Positions 37,764-47,133 of a stretch of 64,000 nucleotides of DNA are shown piece after piece (positions within the stretch are counted from its first letter, which is position 1; every line of letters starts with the position of its first letter). The notes beneath the pieces are model-generated. The model was not told the origin of the DNA, ran no database searches, and was given only the letters and a program-made list of their open reading frames with translations. The position numbers were made by a program, and so were the translations under genes. Source of the DNA: Lentisphaeria bacterium (lineage in GTDB: Bacteria; Verrucomicrobiota; Lentisphaeria; Victivallales; Victivallaceae); NCBI GenBank assembly GCA_022009855.1, contig CP091727.1:868001-932000 (forward strand). Direction: 5' to 3'.

Positions 37764-39098
37764 TCAGGCGCGGCGGTCGCCGGAAAGCAACTCCAGCGGA
37801 TAGTTGCGGTCGCCTGCCACAAATGTCGTATTCGTCGGGAAAGCGAAATTCAGTCCGGCGGCGTTGAACCTCCGGAGAATCTCCAGATTGATCTCATGTT
37901 TCCAGCGCAGGAACTGCAGGTAATCCAGCGTCTGAAACCAGACGATCACACTGATGTTCAACGACCAGTCCTTGTAATCGGTGAAGTAGATGATCGGCGG
38001 CTGGGTTTCCATATTGAACCCGGGGTGTCCGTCGAGAATTTCATGCAGAATCCGGCACGCTTCCTCCATCTTCTCCGGCGTCGTATCGTAAGTGAGCCCG
38101 ATCGAAAATGGCCACTTGATCGTCGGCCGCAAAGCGATGTTCTCTATGGTGCCATCCGCCACCTGCCGGTTCGGCACACAGAAGAGAAAGCCATCCAGAG
38201 AACGAATCTGCGTACTGCGCAGCCCCACCGCCTCCACCATGCCGTCCACATCGCCGATCCGCACCCGGTCGCCAATGGAAAACGGTCGGTCAAGCACAAT
38301 CATGATCGAACCAAACACGTTGGCGATCGTCTCCTGCGCGGCAAATGCAATCGCCAGCCCGACCACTCCCGCACCGGCCAGCAGTGAGGTAATGTTCAAG
38401 CTGAGGATGTTCTGCAGAATGAAAAGCGCGGCAATCAGTATCACCACCACCTTGACCGTCTTGCGGATCAGATCGATCAACAGCGAATCCATCCGGCGCC
38501 CGGGAGTCCGCTCCGCCCGGCGCTGAAAGAAATGGTCGAGCAACCCGATCAGCCGGAACAACCCCCAGACCGTACTCACCGCCAGCGATGCCAGCAGAAG
38601 CCGCAGCCAGATCAGCGAATAGATTCCCGGCATCGACTTCAACAGCGGCTGCGCACTGAAGAACACCCCGAGGCAGCAGAGGAAGCAGGCGACCGGCCAG
38701 TGAAACGCCTCATAGAGCCGTCGCTGAAAGCTTACATGCAGCACCTCCTCCAGTTTCTGCAGGAAAAAACGGCGGATGACGAAACTGAGCAGAAAAATAA
38801 GGCCGAACGTCACGGCGGTGCCGATCACGAAAACCAGCAGATCCCCCGCCCGGTCCTGAAACCACTCTCCAACACGGGCGCACCAGTCGGCTACCCCCTC
38901 GTACCAGTCCCGCGGGCTCATGAGAGAGAACTTTTTCGGAGCAGCGGTCGGAGCTGCAGGAGCGGATGTCGCACCCCGCACAATGTCGAAATCCTTGACT
39001 ACGATGACGATTTTCCCATCCGGAAGCGATTCCGAAGCCGCAAACGAAGTTCCGGAAATCGCAAACAGTGAAACCAGCAGCAGCAGAAAACGACGCAT
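37764..39098 (-). CDS. MscS-family mechanosensitive ion channel
   Basis: Inner-membrane channel that opens under osmotic downshock. The 444-residue protein has a signal peptide or first membrane segment (MRRFLLLLVSLFAISGTSFA), further membrane segments at about 90-115, 140-165 and 165-190, and the MscS core: pore helix ITSLLAGAGVVGLAIAFAAQ near residue 265, FGSIMIVLDRPFSIGDRVRIG and the beta domain with VPNRQVADGTIENI. The start is taken at the ATG that begins the signal peptide rather than 36 bases upstream. The frame is intact. It lies between the repeat region and the queuosine genes. Confidence 0.93.
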   Translation of the reverse strand: MRRFLLLLVSLFAISGTSFAASESLPDGKIVIVVKDFDIVRGATSAPAAPTAAPKKFSLMSPRDWYEGVADWCARVGEWFQDRAGDLLVFVIGTAVTFGLIFLLSFVIRRFFLQKLEEVLHVSFQRRLYEAFHWPVACFLCCLGVFFSAQPLLKSMPGIYSLIWLRLLLASLAVSTVWGLFRLIGLLDHFFQRRAERTPGRRMDSLLIDLIRKTVKVVVILIAALFILQNILSLNITSLLAGAGVVGLAIAFAAQETIANVFGSIMIVLDRPFSIGDRVRIGDVDGMVEAVGLRSTQIRSLDGFLFCVPNRQVADGTIENIALRPTIKWPFSIGLTYDTTPEKMEEACRILHEILDGHPGFNMETQPPIIYFTDYKDWSLNISVIVWFQTLDYLQFLRWKHEINLEILRRFNAAGLNFAFPTNTTFVAGDRNYPLELLSGDRRA

Positions 39099-39233
39099 GA
39101 AAAAACCATTCCTCCCCTTGTGGTGTGAAACCATTTATCCTCAATAACGTATCCCGGAAAACCGCCTTCGTCAACCCCGGAAAGAAAAAATCCGTCGGGA
39201 ATCTCCCCGCGCGCCCTTTTACCGGATGTCGAC

Positions 39234-39874
39234 TCAGACCCCGGGGCGATCCCCCCAGATCAACTTGTGCATCTGCAGCTGCATCCGGACCGGCAGGCGC
39301 GATTCGACCACCCACGCGGCAAGGTCGGCAAATTCGACGCGCCCCCAAACCGGGCTGAAAAGCAGATTCGGCGTCTTCGCCGCCAGATCGTACCGCCGGA
39401 TTACATCGCACGCAAACTCGAAATCCTCCCGCGACGAGACGACGAACTTCACCTCGTCGCGCGGAGTGAGCCGTTCATAATTCCCGTAGTCATTGGCCTC
39501 CGCCATGCCGGAACCGGGCAGTTTGCAGTCGAGAATCCGGCACACCTCCGGAGGCAGAGGGGCGATGGAGAGCGACCCGTTGGTCTCGACCAGCACTTCA
39601 ACCCCCGCGTCGAGAAGCGCCCGGCAGAGCGCGGGAGTTTCCGGCGTGAGCAGCGGTTCTCCGCCGGTGATTTCGACCAGCTTCAACCCGGAAGCACGGA
39701 CAAGGCCGACCAGTTCCGGAATCTCAGCGGAGCGCCCCGCCTCCGCCGACTGCGCATAGCCGGTGTCGCAGTAGGAACAGCGCAGGTTGCACCCCGCAAG
39801 GCGCAGAAAGAAACAGGGGCGGCCCGCATGGGTGGACTCCCCTGAATGCTTGCAAACGCTTCAACCAGCCGCAC
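39234..39874 (-). CDS. queE: 7-carboxy-7-deazaguanine synthase, one frameshift
   Basis: Radical SAM enzyme of the queuosine/7-deazaguanine pathway, converting carboxytetrahydropterin to CDG. After restoring one G (C4 at 39839-39842 on the plus strand) the N-terminus reads FASIQGESTHAGRPCFFLRL followed by AGCNLRCSYCDTGYA, with the C-x3-C-x2-C cluster motif, then EITGGEPLL and ETNGSLSI. Restored length 213 residues. The start is GTG 39874, three bases after the queD stop. Together with queD this gives two consecutive steps; queC and queF are outside the window. Confidence 0.92.
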
Positions 39875-39877
39875 GGC

Positions 39878-40249
39878 TCAATCCTCGAAGTAGGTGACGG
39901 CGGAACTGTCGGACTCGCCGACGCGCACCTTCCAGACCCGGATCGGGCCGCCGTTCATCTTTTCGCCCATTCGGCGGTAGATGGTCCGCGCGAGCACCTC
40001 GCTGGTGGGGTTGAGCTCCTGAAACTCCGGCAGTTCGGAGAGGTTGCGGTGATCGTACTCTTCGAGCAGGGAATCGAGCTCCTGCTTGAGCTTGCGGAAA
40101 TCCAGCGCAATACCGATCCGGTCAAGCTCGTTCGAACGGACCGTGACGGTGACCCGGTAGTTGTGACCGTGCAGATTGCTGCAATTGCCGTTGTAACCGC
40201 GCAGCTGATGTGCGGCGGAAAAACAGCGTTCGATTTCGATTTCGAACAT
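39878..40249 (-). CDS. queD: 6-carboxy-5,6,7,8-tetrahydropterin synthase
   Basis: Converts dihydroneopterin triphosphate to carboxytetrahydropterin in queuosine synthesis. The 123-residue protein has the zinc ligands His14 (FSAAHQL), His27 and His29 (NLHGHNY), the catalytic Cys23 in GNCSNLHGH, and the downstream DFRKLK, YDHRNLSE and PTSEVLA segments of the QueD family. The frame is intact; AGGTGAATT is the ribosome binding site. It directly precedes queE on the transcript and follows the trxA terminator. Confidence 0.96.
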   Translation of the reverse strand: MFEIEIERCFSAAHQLRGYNGNCSNLHGHNYRVTVTVRSNELDRIGIALDFRKLKQELDSLLEEYDHRNLSELPEFQELNPTSEVLARTIYRRMGEKMNGGPIRVWKVRVGESDSSAVTYFED

Positions 40250-40265
40250 GAATTCACCTCATAAA

Positions 40266-40296
40266 GATAAAACGCCCGGAGTGCCGGCCCCGGGCG
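40266..40296 (-). terminator. Intrinsic terminator after trxA
   Basis: Minus strand stem CGCCCGG / CCGGGCG (40296-40273) followed by TTTTATC. It separates trxA from queD-queE. Confidence 0.8.
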
Positions 40297-40317
40297 GAAT
40301 CGGGTTTTGAAACCTGT

Positions 40318-40632
40318 TTATGCGTTCTTCAGCGCGTCGAGCAGCTTGGGCTTGCTCTGAATGCCGTTGAACTCCTGGACGATTTTGCCGTCCTTGTAGA
40401 GGAACATCCGCGGGATGTTGACCACTTCGAACTTCGCCGCCAGTTCCTTGTTGTCGTCAATATTAACTTTGCCGATTACCACATCGTCAGCGGCTTCCTT
40501 CGCGACCTGTTCGAGAATGGTCCCGAGCATCCGGCAGGGATTGCACCATGGAGCCCAGAAATCGACCAGAACGGTACCGGAGCCGATCGTTTCCTCGAAA
40601 TTCGCCGCGTTGAGATCTTTGATCGTCGCCAT
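40318..40632 (-). CDS. trxA: Thioredoxin with WCNPC active site
   Basis: Disulfide reductase of 104 residues with the thioredoxin fold: LVDFWAPWCNPCRMLG at 22-37, the cis-Pro loop NIPRMFLYKDGK near 74, and a helical C-terminus. The redox pair is Cys30-Asn-Pro-Cys33, whereas typical thioredoxins have Gly at the second position; this change can shift redox potential. The start is the ATG followed by ATIKDLN with AGGAGG upstream, not the ATG 81 bases earlier. The frame is intact. It is a single-gene unit with its own terminator. Confidence 0.93.
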   Translation of the reverse strand: MATIKDLNAANFEETIGSGTVLVDFWAPWCNPCRMLGTILEQVAKEAADDVVIGKVNIDDNKELAAKFEVVNIPRMFLYKDGKIVQEFNGIQSKPKLLDALKNA

Positions 40633-40897
40633 AATTGTATCCTCCTTCACAATTGCGCGGCCGCCCTCCCCGGACGGCACTCTTTTCGGACTAAATATAG
40701 CATGGTTCAGCAAAAATAAAAGCCGTTTCCGAAAATTATCCCGATGGAACCGGCAACTGATAATTTTCAGATTTCCGCCTGCAAAATGTGACGCATCTTC
40801 CGTTTTATCAGGAACATTTCATACTGCGGGAAACGGGATCGCATTCACATCACGTTCCGCACTGCCGTAACACCGACAATTTTCCGGAGATATTTTC

Positions 40898-40926
40898 TTG
40901 CAAATTCAAAATTTTAGACATATATT
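40898..40926 (+). promoter_or_regulatory. Promoter for the secreted protein gene at 40990
   Basis: TTGCAA (40898-40903), 17 bp, TATATT (40921-40926). I see nothing else in 40690-40897. Confidence 0.75.
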
Positions 40927-40989
40927 AGAAATAATTATCAATATTCAAATATTTCCCGGTGCGACCGGGAAAACGATCGGGAGAAAAAA

Positions 40990-41942
40990 ATGATTCAGAA
41001 ATTTCTGCTTTTTGCCGCGCTGGGTGCAATCTGCGCCCTGCCCACGTTCGCCGACGATGATGTCGATCTCAGAATCAACGGCGATTTCCGCGGCGCCGCC
41101 GCAAATGCCGCCACCGCTCCCGGCTGGATGGTCTCCACCGGAAACGGTTCGACGAAGATCGTCCGGGGCAACGACTTCGACGAGTTCGGCATTGAAGTGA
41201 ACGCCACCGCTCAGAACGCGAAATCGGTCAGTTCGGATCTCTTCCCCGTTGCCGGGAACCTGCTCAAAATCGAATCCGAAGTGAGGGGATCCGGTGTCGC
41301 CACGGTCGGATTTGCCGCATTCGACGGCGCGAAGAATCCGCTGCCCGGCAGCGCGCAGTCCTATCAGGCTTCCCCCTTCTGGAGCAAAACCAAAAACTAT
41401 TTCAACATCACAAACCCCAACGTCAAATTTGTCCGAATTGTCCTGACCGCTGAAAAGGGCGCCGCAGTGACCTTCCAGGATGTGGAAGCGGAGTTCAAGC
41501 GGACCCATGCCGCCCCGGCCGGGACCCCGGTTCCTGCCGCGGCTCAGGTGGTCGTGCCGCCCGCCGCCGCAGTAGCCTCGCAGACCGCCGCAGTGACCAC
41601 GCAGGCCGCGTTGACAGCGGCGGCCCCGGCGCAGATGCTGATTCAGAACAAGCTCTATTCGCTCAACCGCCTCGCCGACCTTACCTGCCAGGCCACGGTA
41701 CCGCTCCGGGGTGAGATAGACTTTGAACTTGAAGAGGAAGCGTCTCAGGGGCTGTACTGGGCCATCAACAGCTACGATCCGAACATCTGCCGGGTCGAGA
41801 TGGAGCACGACCGCGGCGGCATCTGGCCCTTCCGCTACGACAAAGCGGAAATCGACCTCAAGGGGTTGCCCCCGGCACCACCACGGTGGTCTTCACCCGG
41901 CCGGACGGGAAAACCTTCCGCGTCCTCTTCACCGTCCGCTGA
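40990..41942 (+). CDS. Secreted two-domain protein of unknown function, one frameshift
   Basis: Signal peptide (MIQKFLLFAALGAICALPTFA), then a beta-sandwich domain (about 25-170) that starts DLRINGDFRGAAANAATAPGW, reminiscent of CBM4/9-type carbohydrate-binding folds, an Ala/Pro/Val-rich linker (about 170-220), and a C-terminal Ig-like domain (about 225-317). One G is missing in G4 at 41862-41865; restored, the end reads KGVAPGTTTVVFTRPDGKTF and then RVLFTVR. That end resembles bacterial Ig or chagasin-like (I42 inhibitor) folds, which I cannot decide between. It has a consensus promoter and its own terminator, so it is monocistronic. Confidence 0.75.
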
Positions 41943-41967
41943 ACCGGCGGAACCGAACCGGAACTCT

Positions 41968-42001
41968 CCGGGGAATGGCTCCTGTCATTCCCCGGATTTT
42001 T
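41968..42001 (+). terminator. Intrinsic terminator of the 40990 gene
   Basis: CCGGGGAATG (41968-41977) pairs with CATTCCCCGG (41986-41995), followed by ATTTTTTC. The stop codon of the convergent phosphatase gene lies inside the stem. Confidence 0.85.
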
Positions 42002-42934
42002 TCTGCACCGGTTCGGCGGGCGGAGTCCAGATCACCCGGTGCGGCACGACGCGAAGCTCGCGCACCGTATCCGCCTCCAGCCCGAGGCGGCGACAGCGTT
42101 CCCGCATGGTTTCGTCGCACCGTTCCGCCGGAACCGCGTCGATCCGGACCGCGCTCTCCAGCTCCGGCAGGCGGTTCAGCCGCGCGGCGAACGGCTCATA
42201 CAGCGAATTGCCAGGATTCCGGTCGAACACCAGCAGCGCGATCCGGTACGGCCGTCTCCGCCACACCCGGTGCACCAGCTCCAGCGCGGAGGCGGCTTCC
42301 GCCGCGCTCTCCCCGTCCGCCGTGATCCGGAACGGTTCCACCGTGTACTCGATGCGCAGCACCTGCTCAGGTCGGAACGGTTCCGCCGGCCAATCCGCCG
42401 ACTGGAGATGGGAGCGCATCTTCCCCAGTCGATCGACCGCAGAAGTTCCGGCAGGTTGTCGTAAATTCCGGCATGGTGGCCGTACTCCTCCCGGCACATC
42501 TCCCCGATCGCCGCTTCGGTCTCCCACCCGTTGAAGACGATGCGGAACGCGGCGACGACGGTTCCGGTGCGATCCGAACCGTGCCAGCAGTGGATCAGCA
42601 GCGGCTTCGGTTCGTCGCGGAGAATCTGGAGCGCCCGGGCGAGATGCGCCTCGGTCATGCTTCCGGCATTGCAAGGCACCGGGAACTCCCGGAGTTTCAG
42701 GCCGCGGATCTTCCGCCGGTCGGAGTGAAAGTTCCGCAGATTGAGAATGGTTCGAAAGCCGCGCCGCTCCAGCTCCAGGAACTCCTCCCGGTCCGGCTGG
42801 GCGCTGCGGAAGATACGGTTTTCCGCATCGACTTGGTGAAAGTTGCGCGGCAGGTCGCCCTCTCCCGCCGCCGCCGTCACCGCCATCACCGCCGAACCGG
42901 CGAGAAAGAGCAGCCGTCTGCACCATCGGTTCAT
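41985..42934 (-). CDS. Secreted dual-specificity-phosphatase-like protein, one frameshift
   Basis: Signal peptide (residues 1-24), then a protein-tyrosine-phosphatase-like domain with the Cys-x5-Arg loop HCWHGSDRTGTVVAAFR near residue 110 and an Asp-bearing region upstream. After residue 165 a second, unrecognised domain of about 145 residues follows (EQVLRIEYTVEPFRITADGE onwards). One G is missing (C4 at 42423-42426); restored, LLRSIDWGKMRSHLQSADW joins the two parts. It could instead be two overlapping genes, but the second part lacks a good start. It overlaps the AraC regulator by four bases. Confidence 0.75.
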
Positions 42935-43787
42935 ATTCCGTCCCCTCCCTGTTCCCGTTCCCGGAACGACTGCGGCGAAACTCCCCAGAACCGGCGGAAA
43001 CTCCGGGAGAAATAGAGAGGATCCCGGAATCCGATCCGCGCGGCAACCTCCTTGCAGGAATATGGATAGAGGCGCAGCAGCCGGGCTGCCTGATTCATCC
43101 GCAGCAGATTGAGGTAGCGCATGGGAGCGACATGATAGTACCGCCGGAACAGCGCGGAGAAATGGGCCGGAGAGAGTTCGAACCGCGCCGCGACCGCTTC
43201 CACGGACAACGCCTCGGCAAGATGTTCGGCGAGGTAGAGTTTCATCTCCAGCACCCGGGCGGGAATCTGCTCTCGCCGGTCCCGGCGGAGACGATGCAGC
43301 TCGTAGAGGAAGAGGCGGAGCACCCCTTTCAGAAAGGGTTCATCCGGTTCGTACTGCATCAGCTCCTCGTGCAACAGAGTCAGGTACTTGGCGAAAATGC
43401 GCCCGGCGTCCATCCGGAGCGGGACGCCGACGGGGAGCTCATATTTTCCAGAAGCGCCCCCATTTCCGGAAACTCCACGATCAGCCAGGAGTGCCGCCAC
43501 GGATGATCGGATGAACCGTAGCGGTGCGCGCTTCCCGGCGGCCAGATCATCACCGACCTTTCGCAGGAACTTTCATTCTTCCAGCCGGAATTGAGCGTCA
43601 CCGGCTCTTCGAAACAGATAATAAGCCACGGCCAGGGATATTCCGCTTTTTCTCCATGGTGAACGAGCACCGGCGGCATCCGGTCGTTCAGCGCGAAACC
43701 GCGGATCAGGAACCGTTCTTCCACCGAATTCCACGGAGTGAAACTGTCGTAATAACTCAATTCCGGATTCGACACCGTTTTCTCCAT
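42931..43787 (-). CDS. AraC-family transcriptional regulator, one frameshift
   Basis: Regulator of 285 residues with an N-terminal cupin-like ligand-sensing domain (LIICFEEPVTLNSGW, WPPGSAHRYGSSDHPWRHSW) and a C-terminal double helix-turn-helix (residues 190-285: LSVEAVAARFELSPAHFSAL, MNQAARLLRLYPYSCKEVA, GFRDPLYFSRSFRRFWGVSP). One A is missing (T4 at 43444-43447); restored, LLEKYELPVGVPLRMDAG joins both domains. It is divergent from the GH127 gene with a 143-base gap containing that gene's promoter, so it probably controls the glycosidase. Confidence 0.88.
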
Positions 43788-43817
43788 GCAATCATCGAAT
43801 TTTCCATATCCGCCGGG

Positions 43818-43846
43818 TTGATTTCCGCTCCGCCGTCCACTATACT
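43818..43846 (+). promoter_or_regulatory. Promoter for the GH127 gene
   Basis: TTGATT (43818-43823), 17 bp, TATACT (43841-43846). Confidence 0.65.
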
Positions 43847-43930
43847 GGAACAGAGGAAAAAATTCAAGGACACAGCCGGAAGAATCCGGGAGAATTCTCT
43901 CCCCCAGGCCGGCTTCCGGAGGAAATTCGC

Positions 43931-45615
43931 ATGAAAAGAGCAGAAACAGGACCGGACCGCATGAAACAGACCTTCCGCCCCTTTCCGCCCGGCACGGTGC
44001 AGGCCGGCGGCGAGATCCGCCGCCGCATGGAGTTGACCGCGGAGAAGATGCTGCGCCATATCGATGTGGAACAGTTGTTCGTCCGCCATTTCCGGCGGCG
44101 GTGCGCCGTCCCGGATCTTCCCGGCGGGTTTTCCGGCTACGGCATGTTCCTCGATGCGGCAGTCAAGGCCGCCATGCACGGTATCTGCGGTGAAGAGATG
44201 GTCCGCTTCAAAACGGAACGTCTGGCGGAACTCGCCGCAACGCAGACTCCGGACGGAGCCATCACCGCGTTCTCCGGCGCCCCCGGCTTCTGGGACAATC
44301 ACGATCAGGCCTACATGATCCAGGCGTATGTGCTCGATCACCGGTATTTCCACCGTGAAAACTCCCTGAAAACCGCACTCCATCTCGGGGAATTTCTCAT
44401 CCGGCGCCGCACACCGCTCACTCTCGGACTGGAAACGGCATTCCTGATGCTCTCGCAGGAGTCCGGAGATCCGCGCTTTACCGGGTACTGCCGCGACGTC
44501 TTCAAAATCGAGGAATCGATCGACGCCTATGACCGCATGCTGCCGGTCAATGGAACGGCGCACGTCTACACCTGGATCGCCCGGGTTCTCGCCCAGCTTC
44601 AGTACGCACAGCTCACCGGTTCCGCCGCCCCGGTGCTGTACGACGGGGCGAAAGAGCTTTACCGCCGGGTGTTCGGCGGGTTTTCCTCGATCTCCGGCTC
44701 CTGCTCCGGCGGAACCAACTGGGGCGAACTCTGGGATTCGACGCAGACCGGTCTCGGCAGATGGGGGAAACCTGCGTCTCCGCCTATCTCCTGCGCTGCA
44801 CGGCGAAGATGTTCGAATTCGATCCGGCGAGCCGTTACGGCGACCTCTTCGAGAGGATTCTCTACAACGCATTTTTCGGCGCACAATCCGCAGATGGACT
44901 GCGGCAGCGTTATTTCATCCCGTTCAACGAACCGGGAGAATGGTATGAACACGAGACCTACTGCTGCCCGAACAATCTGCGCCGCATGATGTTCGAACTT
45001 CCGGACGCCATCTGTTTCCAGACGCCGGACGGGGTGGCGGTAAATCTCTACACCGACTCCGAACTCCGGATGCCCGACGCAGTGATCCGTCAGAAGACCG
45101 GCTATCCGGAATCGGAGGAGGTGGAGATATCGATCGACGCCGGAAAGCCGTTCACCCTTTCCCTGCGCATTCCGAACTGGTGCGCCGGAGCGACCGTTCA
45201 GGGAGAACGCGCTTCCGCCGGATGGTACCGCCTGCCGGTGACTGCCGGAAAAACGGCGTTGCACCTCCGCTTCCCGATGCCGGTCCGCCAAATCCGCGGC
45301 ACGATGGCGCAGTCCGGCCGGATCGCGTTGATGCGCGGTCCGCTGGTCTACGGAGTGGAGCTGGAACGCAACCATCTCTCCGGGCACGACATCGACCTGC
45401 TGGAGATCGACAATACCCGCCCGTTTCGCCGCATTCCGGAAGGAATTGAGGTGTTCTGCACCATACCCAACCAGAGCCATCCGGAAAAAACAGTGCTCTT
45501 CACTCGATTTTCCAGCGAAAACCGCAACCGCACCTTCTTTCCCGCCGTCTCCCCGAGCGGCCGGGAGGATGACCCACTCTACCCGCCGAAACGAAAACTC
45601 CGCTCCGTCCGGTAA
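43931..45615 (+). CDS. GH127-type beta-L-arabinofuranosidase, one frameshift
   Basis: Cytoplasmic glycosidase of the DUF1680/GH127 family, which removes L-arabinofuranose using a zinc-bound Cys. The alpha/alpha barrel (residues 30-380) shows GYGMFLDAAVKAAMHG, FWDNHDQAYMIQAYV, GETC (Glu and Cys zinc ligands, near 278) and YCCPNN with the paired Cys near 343. A beta-sandwich C-terminal domain follows (LRIPNWCAGATVQG, MRGPLVYGVELE). Restored length 561 residues. One G is missing at 44756-44757 (GG); restored, TQTGLGQMGETC is recovered. ATG 43931 follows GGAGG. The AraC regulator upstream is divergent. Confidence 0.85.
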
Positions 45616-45708
45616 AAATTTCCGGTGCGGAAAAACGGCGATGGAAACCGCGCCCCTCCCGTGATATATTACCGGTGAAACGAAACATCCGGCAGGGAGG
45701 AACGAAAC

Positions 45709-46215
45709 ATGATGATCCGGGCGATCGAAGGCGACATCACAACACTGGCGGTCGACGCCATCGTCAACGCGGCGAACTGTTCGTTGCTCGGCGGCGGCGG
45801 CGTGGACGGCGCCATCCACCGGGCCGCCGGGCCGGAACTTCTGGAGGCGTGCCACAAGTTCGGCGGCTGCCGCACCGGCGAGGCGAGAATCACCCCCGGC
45901 TTCCGGCTCCCGGCAAAGTTCGTCATCCACACCCCCGGACCGGTGTGGCATGGCGGTGACCGGAACGAGCCGGAGCTCCTCCGCCGCTGTTACGACAATT
46001 CGCTGCTTCTGGCGGCGGAGGCGGGATGCCGCTCCGTCGCCTTCCCCTGCATCAGCACCGGCGTCTATCGCTATCCGGCCCGGGCGGCGGCGGAGATTGC
46101 CGTCGCCGCGGCGCGGGAGTGGTCCGGCCCGCTGCCGGAAGAGGTGATCTTCTGCTGTTTCAGCGCCGGAGCGCTCGCCGTCTACCGGGAACTTCTGGAG
46201 CGGCGGGACGCGTGA
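45709..46215 (+). CDS. Macrodomain protein, O-acetyl-ADP-ribose deacetylase type
   Basis: ADP-ribose-binding macrodomain of the MacroD/YmdB class, 168 residues, cytoplasmic; such enzymes hydrolyse O-acetyl-ADP-ribose and remove mono-ADP-ribose from acidic residues. Visible motifs are GDITTLAVDAIVNAANCSLL with the catalytic Asn, GGGGVDGAIHRAAGPELL, TGEARITPGFRLPA and ISTGVYRYPARAAAEIA. The frame is intact and GGAGG precedes the ATG. It overlaps the following radical SAM gene by four bases (GTGA), implying coupled expression. A conserved GTGATATATTACCGG with a TATATT -10 lies at 45661-45675. Confidence 0.95.
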   Translation: MMIRAIEGDITTLAVDAIVNAANCSLLGGGGVDGAIHRAAGPELLEACHKFGGCRTGEARITPGFRLPAKFVIHTPGPVWHGGDRNEPELLRRCYDNSLLLAAEAGCRSVAFPCISTGVYRYPARAAAEIAVAAAREWSGPLPEEVIFCCFSAGALAVYRELLERRDA

Positions 46216-47075
46216 ACTATCAGGAACCGCTGTTCCGGCCTCCGGCGGAGGCGGAGAGCCTGATCTTTCAGGTGGCGTACGGCTGTCCGCATAACCGCTG
46301 CCGCTTCTGCGGCATGTACAAGCGTGTCCGCTACCGGCTCCGCCCGGAAGAGGAGGTGCTGGCCGAAATCGCCGACGCGGGGCGGCGCTATCCGGGACCC
46401 GCGCGGGTTTTTCTCGCCGACGGCGACTGCATGGCGCTCCCCTTCGACCGGTTGAAGCGGTACCTCGAAGCGCTGGACCGCGCCTTCCCCGCGCTGGCGC
46501 GGGTCGGGAGTTACGCCAACGGCAGTTCGATTCAGAACAGAACCGACGGGGAACTGGTCGAACTGCGCCGCCTCCGGCTCCACACCCTCTACCTCGGGCT
46601 GGAAAGCGGTTCGCAGGAGGTGCTCGACCTCTTCGGCAAAACCGAACAGGTCGAAGGAATGATCGAAGCGGTCCAGCGGGCGCAGGCGGCCGGTCTGCGC
46701 CTGTCGGTGATGGTGCTCATCGGCCTCGGTGGACGCGCCCTGCGTCAATCGCACATCGAGCAGACCGCCGCCGCCCTCAACCGGATGCAGCCGAGACTGC
46801 TGTCGGCGCTGCGGTTCATTCCGATTCCCGGCCTGCCGTTTCCGCCCGGATTCGAACCGGTGACCGAGCAGGAGGCGGTGGAGGAGCTGCACGAACTCAT
46901 CGGACTTCTCAAGCTTGAACGCACCGTCTTCCGGGCCAACCACACCTCGAACCCGGTTCCGCTCTCGGGGAGATTGCCGCAGGACCGGGAGCGGCTGTGC
47001 CGGGAGCTGGAATATGAACTCGCCTCCGGCACGCTCGACCGGAACGGCCCCGGCATACTGCCCTTCGAACTGTAA
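46212..47075 (+). CDS. Radical SAM protein (B12-free, oxygen-independent type, function unknown)
   Basis: Radical SAM enzyme of 287 residues with the cluster motif written AYGCPHNRCRFCGMYKRV near residue 25: C-x4-C-x2-C rather than the usual C-x3-C-x2-C, a spacing seen in a known subfamily with the GMYK continuation. VFLADGDCMALP and LYLGLESGSQEVLDLF are the SAM-binding and dimer-side motifs. The start is GTG overlapping the macrodomain stop. The frame is intact. Members of this subgroup have no settled substrate; coupling to a macrodomain is the only contextual hint. Confidence 0.85.
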   Translation: MNYQEPLFRPPAEAESLIFQVAYGCPHNRCRFCGMYKRVRYRLRPEEEVLAEIADAGRRYPGPARVFLADGDCMALPFDRLKRYLEALDRAFPALARVGSYANGSSIQNRTDGELVELRRLRLHTLYLGLESGSQEVLDLFGKTEQVEGMIEAVQRAQAAGLRLSVMVLIGLGGRALRQSHIEQTAAALNRMQPRLLSALRFIPIPGLPFPPGFEPVTEQEAVEELHELIGLLKLERTVFRANHTSNPVPLSGRLPQDRERLCRELEYELASGTLDRNGPGILPFEL

Positions 47076-47133
47076 GTTGCCGCCGCAGGCGGAAAATGCG
47101 TCAAAAACAGTCAAAAGAGGAGTCCTCAGCTTG

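Noticed and set aside
37224..38387. Plus-strand reading frame from the repeat into mscS
   Set aside because: It runs through non-coding repeat copy B and then antisense to mscS; no family resemblance.
40250..40317. preQ1 riboswitch before queD-queE
   Set aside because: The hairpin there is a GC-rich stem followed by TTTTATC, the terminator of trxA; no preQ1 aptamer pattern is seen.
42176..42440. Second half of the phosphatase as a separate gene
   Set aside because: No ribosome binding site at the internal Met, and one missing G at 42423-42426 joins it smoothly to the first half.
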